From: an uncultured Dyadobacter sp. | GTDB taxonomy: Bacteria; Bacteroidota; Bacteroidia; Cytophagales; Spirosomataceae | DNA length: 7,829 bases | NCBI GenBank assembly: GCA_946481035.1 | Contig: CAMLNK010000154.1 | Span: 1-7,829 of the forward strand | Direction of reading: 5' to 3' | Shown here: positions 6,142 to 7,829 of the stretch, piece after piece | How the letters are laid out: the number at the start of each line of letters is the position of its first letter | Position numbering within the stretch: position 1 is the first letter of the stretch | Notes under the pieces: generated by a model | The model's database searches: none | The model's input: the letters and a program-made list of their open reading frames with translations, nothing else | What the model was told of the DNA's origin: nothing | Position numbers and translations under genes: made by a program

Positions 6142-7062
6142 ATGAACAATACTCATGTTATGCTAACACTCCAACACCTCTATATCATTGAAAAAATTAC
6201 CAGCGAAGGGTCTGTAACCAAGGCTGCCGAGAAGTTGAACCTCACACAATCGGCACTGAGTCACCAGATCCGCGACCTGGAAGCCGCCAGCGGGGTAAAA
6301 CTGTTCAACAGGATCGGCAAGAAGCTCGTGCTGAACGAGGCCGGCCAGCGCGTGGTCAGCAGTTCGCAGAAGGTATTGCCGGTAATTCGCGAGCTGGAAG
6401 CGGAATTGAAGGAAATGCGGGAAGGAAAGAAGCAAACGATCCGCATCAGCACCGAATGCTACACGTGTTACCATTGGCTGCCGCGGCTGCTCCTGGATTT
6501 TCAGGAAGAGTATCCGGGTACCGACATCCAGATCGTGGCGGAGGCGACCCGCCGCCCGATGGAATACCTCGAAGCCGGCAAACTCGAACTGGCGCTCGTG
6601 AATGGCACCAGCAACAATAAGAGCCTGCATTTCGAGCCGCTTTTCGAAGACCGGATGGTGGCGCTGCTTTCAGATAAGCATCCACTCGCATTGCGCGGTA
6701 CCCCGCTCGAATTTTCGGACGTCCATTCCGAAACACTGGTTGCATTTCAGATCACCAGCAATAGCAACCTGCTTTCACCGGACCTGGTGTCCAATCTTTC
6801 GCCCAAAAAAATCATCCACATCCCGATGACCGAGGCCATTGTGGAAATGGTCAGGTTTGGGATGGGCATTACCATAATGGCCGAATGGGCCGCCCGCCAG
6901 TACCTGAGCACCGGCGGACTTACCACATTGCCTTTTCGTTCGGAGATCGGTACACGTCATTGGTACGCGTGTACGCACAAAGACCGTAGCGAATCGCTGA
7001 GCGGACTCGTGGGCATGATACAATCGGCATTATTGGGAACCGAAAATCCGGTTATGGCCTGA
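6142..7062 (+). CDS. LysR-family transcriptional regulator, MetR-like
   Basis: A DNA-binding regulator of 306 residues, the usual length for LysR proteins. The N-terminal winged helix-turn-helix spans about 8-66, with the recognition part GSVTKAAEKLNLTQSALSHQ (23-42); a linker helix follows (75-95), then the periplasmic-binding-protein-like effector domain (98-295). The motif ECYTCYHWL (105-113), with two cysteines at the start of the effector domain, and the opening MLTLQHL closely resemble E. coli MetR as I recall it (ECHSC..WL; MIE.KHL). MetR senses homocysteine and controls methionine genes, but no methionine gene is present here, so I do not assign the symbol. By that comparison the ATG at 6160 is an alternative start that gives 300 residues; 6142 is kept as the first ATG, and neither has a Shine-Dalgarno. 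It is divergent from the MBL gene, its probable target, and ends 2 bp from the convergent sigma-factor gene. Confidence 0.9.
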   Translation: MNNTHVMLTLQHLYIIEKITSEGSVTKAAEKLNLTQSALSHQIRDLEAASGVKLFNRIGKKLVLNEAGQRVVSSSQKVLPVIRELEAELKEMREGKKQTIRISTECYTCYHWLPRLLLDFQEEYPGTDIQIVAEATRRPMEYLEAGKLELALVNGTSNNKSLHFEPLFEDRMVALLSDKHPLALRGTPLEFSDVHSETLVAFQITSNSNLLSPDLVSNLSPKKIIHIPMTEAIVEMVRFGMGITIMAEWAARQYLSTGGLTTLPFRSEIGTRHWYACTHKDRSESLSGLVGMIQSALLGTENPVMA

Positions 7063-7064
7063 GT

Positions 7065-7649
7065 TCAGGGCATTTCATAGCCTGAAATGCCCTGTTTTCT
7101 TAACTTTTTCATGAGGAGGTTGCGCCCGCGAAGCAGCTGCGAGCGTGAGGTGCTGTCGGTAATGGAAAGCGCCTGTGCGATTTCGATGTGCGAATAGCCG
7201 TCGATCAGGTGCAGGTTCACGATCTTTTTGTAGCCCTCGGGTAATTGCGAGATCATTTCATCGACAATCCCTGCGCTAAGCTTGTCGACAATGCTGATGT
7301 GGTCGTTGGATTCGAAATCCATCGGCGACATGTCCATGGAATGGTTCATCGCTTCCTTCTTGGTGGTGCGGTGGTAGTAATTGATGCCCGTGCGGGTAAC
7401 CACCGAGCGCATCCACGACTCGATCGATTCCAGGTTTTGGACGTCGTGGATATGCCGGAAAATCTTCACAAACGATTCCTGGTAAATATCCTCGGCCTCC
7501 ATACGCGTCCGGGCAAAACGGACGCAGATACGCATAAGGTCGGTCCGGAATTTGTTGTAGAATAGCGTTTGGGCACGCGGGTCGTTATGCTGGCAAGCCC
7601 TGACGAGGTCGGTCAGGGTGCGGTACTGTTTTTTGGTTAATGCTTTCAT
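7065..7649 (-). CDS. ECF-type RNA polymerase sigma factor
   Basis: A 194-residue sigma-70 family protein of the extracytoplasmic-function group, which directs RNA polymerase to a stress- or signal-specific gene set. Region 2 spans about 25-95, with the helix EAEDIYQESFVKIF (51-64) typical of sigma 2.2; region 4 spans about 130-185 with the helix-turn-helix YSHIEIAQALSITDSTSRSQL (152-172). The SRSQL.RGR pattern is common in Bacteroidota ECF sigmas. The ATG at 7649 is chosen because the preceding gene's terminator (7734-7771) lies upstream of it; the frame stays open to 7784, but those 45 codons do not resemble a sigma N-terminus and overlap that hairpin. No anti-sigma gene adjoins it: the only minus-strand neighbour in the window is the upstream outer-membrane gene tail, and downstream lies the convergent LysR gene. 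Its last codons also encode the LysR terminator hairpin. The target regulon cannot be inferred. Confidence 0.92.
   Translation of the reverse strand: MKALTKKQYRTLTDLVRACQHNDPRAQTLFYNKFRTDLMRICVRFARTRMEAEDIYQESFVKIFRHIHDVQNLESIESWMRSVVTRTGINYYHRTTKKEAMNHSMDMSPMDFESNDHISIVDKLSAGIVDEMISQLPEGYKKIVNLHLIDGYSHIEIAQALSITDSTSRSQLLRGRNLLMKKLRKQGISGYEMP
7066..7101 (+). terminator. Intrinsic terminator of the LysR gene, inside the sigma-factor coding end
   Basis: CAGGGCATTTCA (7066-7077) pairs perfectly with TGAAATGCCCTG (7083-7094) around the 5-base loop TAGCC, and TTTTCTT follows. The hairpin starts 4 bp after the LysR stop codon. Read from the other strand the same bases are the last 10 or so codons of the sigma factor. 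The minus strand has no T run after the hairpin, so it should terminate only LysR transcripts efficiently. Confidence 0.88.
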
Positions 7650-7733
7650 GAGGTTAGAAGAAGTTGGTAGTAACTGACGGATAATCTTTGCCTGTTTATA
7701 CCCCTCGCCTTTCAACCTTATCAGCATTAGCAG

Positions 7734-7771
7734 AAAATAAAAAAGCCGGAAACAAAAACGCTGCTTCCGGC
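7734..7771 (-). terminator. Intrinsic terminator of the outer-membrane protein gene
   Basis: On the minus strand GCCGGAA (7771-7765) pairs with TTCCGGC (7751-7745) around a 13-base loop, and a T-rich run TTTTTTATTTT (7744-7734) follows. It lies 22 bp after the stop codon of the gene entering from the right edge. It also shows that the sigma-factor gene downstream has its own promoter, somewhere in 7650-7733, where I find no convincing promoter element. Confidence 0.8.
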
Positions 7772-7793
7772 CGCCGAAAATCAATCCATTTAC

Positions 7794-7829
7794 TTAAAAC
7801 TTATAAGCGACGCTCAATGTAGAATTTCT
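7794..7829 (-). CDS. C-terminal end of a probable outer-membrane beta-barrel protein, partial
   Basis: The minus-strand frame entering at the right edge gives RNSTLSVAYKF and a TAA stop at 7796-7794. A last strand with alternating hydrophobic residues and a C-terminal phenylalanine is the usual insertion signal of outer-membrane beta-barrels, including TonB-dependent receptors. A good terminator follows within 22 bp. Only 11 residues are visible, so the call depends on this tail plus the terminator; the specific family cannot be named. Confidence 0.55.
   Translation of the reverse strand, partial: RNSTLSVAYKF

Noticed and set aside
7650..7784. N-terminal extension of the sigma factor to an ATG at 7784
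   Set aside because: The extra 45 codons overlap the upstream gene's terminator hairpin and T run (7734-7771), are hydrophobic and basic nonsense, and do not resemble any sigma N-terminus.

Overview
The window reads as chromosomal DNA of a member of the Bacteroidota, probably a Cytophagales/Spirosomaceae bacterium of the Dyadobacter type (inference; no marker gene fixes the genus). The grounds are a type IX secretion (T9SS) C-terminal sorting domain on a large secreted protease, two lipoproteins of Bacteroidota style (one with an acidic export signal after the lipidated cysteine), a Bacteroidota-type ECF sigma factor, poor Shine-Dalgarno sites throughout, and a match to the Bacteroidota -7 promoter element TAnnTTTG.

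Layout. 1-3441 (+): 3' part of a multidomain secreted thermolysin-like (M4) metalloprotease, cut by the left window edge. 3460-3495: strong hairpin terminator usable on both strands. 3511-6065: four genes in a row on the minus strand. In their own transcription order these are an MBL-fold hydrolase (6065-5310), an AlkB-type demethylase (5243-4635), a lipocalin-like lipoprotein (4554-4111) and an unknown lipoprotein (4050-3511). Their gaps are 60-80 bp, and a weak terminator may separate AlkB from the lipoproteins. 6066-6141: AT-rich divergent intergenic region with a candidate promoter and two dyads. 6142-7062 (+): LysR-family regulator resembling MetR. 7065-7649 (-): ECF sigma factor, convergent with the LysR gene across a 2-bp gap. 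7734-7771: minus-strand terminator. 7794-7829 (-): last 11 codons of a probable outer-membrane beta-barrel protein. No stretch over 300 bp lacks a gene; the longest gap is 7650-7793.

How the genes relate. The MBL hydrolase and the LysR regulator are divergent and share 76 bp, the classic layout of a LysR regulator and its target. The regulator's effector domain resembles MetR, so a link to sulfur or methionine metabolism is possible but unproven. The protease is an export product of the T9SS. AlkB is a stand-alone repair enzyme with all catalytic residues. The sigma factor has no anti-sigma gene beside it inside the window.

I see no CRISPR array, tRNA, rRNA, insertion sequence, phage gene or recognisable defence system, and nothing that amounts to a new multi-gene system. 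The most interesting points are regulatory: a terminator hairpin built into the 3' coding end of the sigma-factor gene, the dyads in the LysR/MBL divergent region, and an MBL enzyme that lacks the third-motif histidine.
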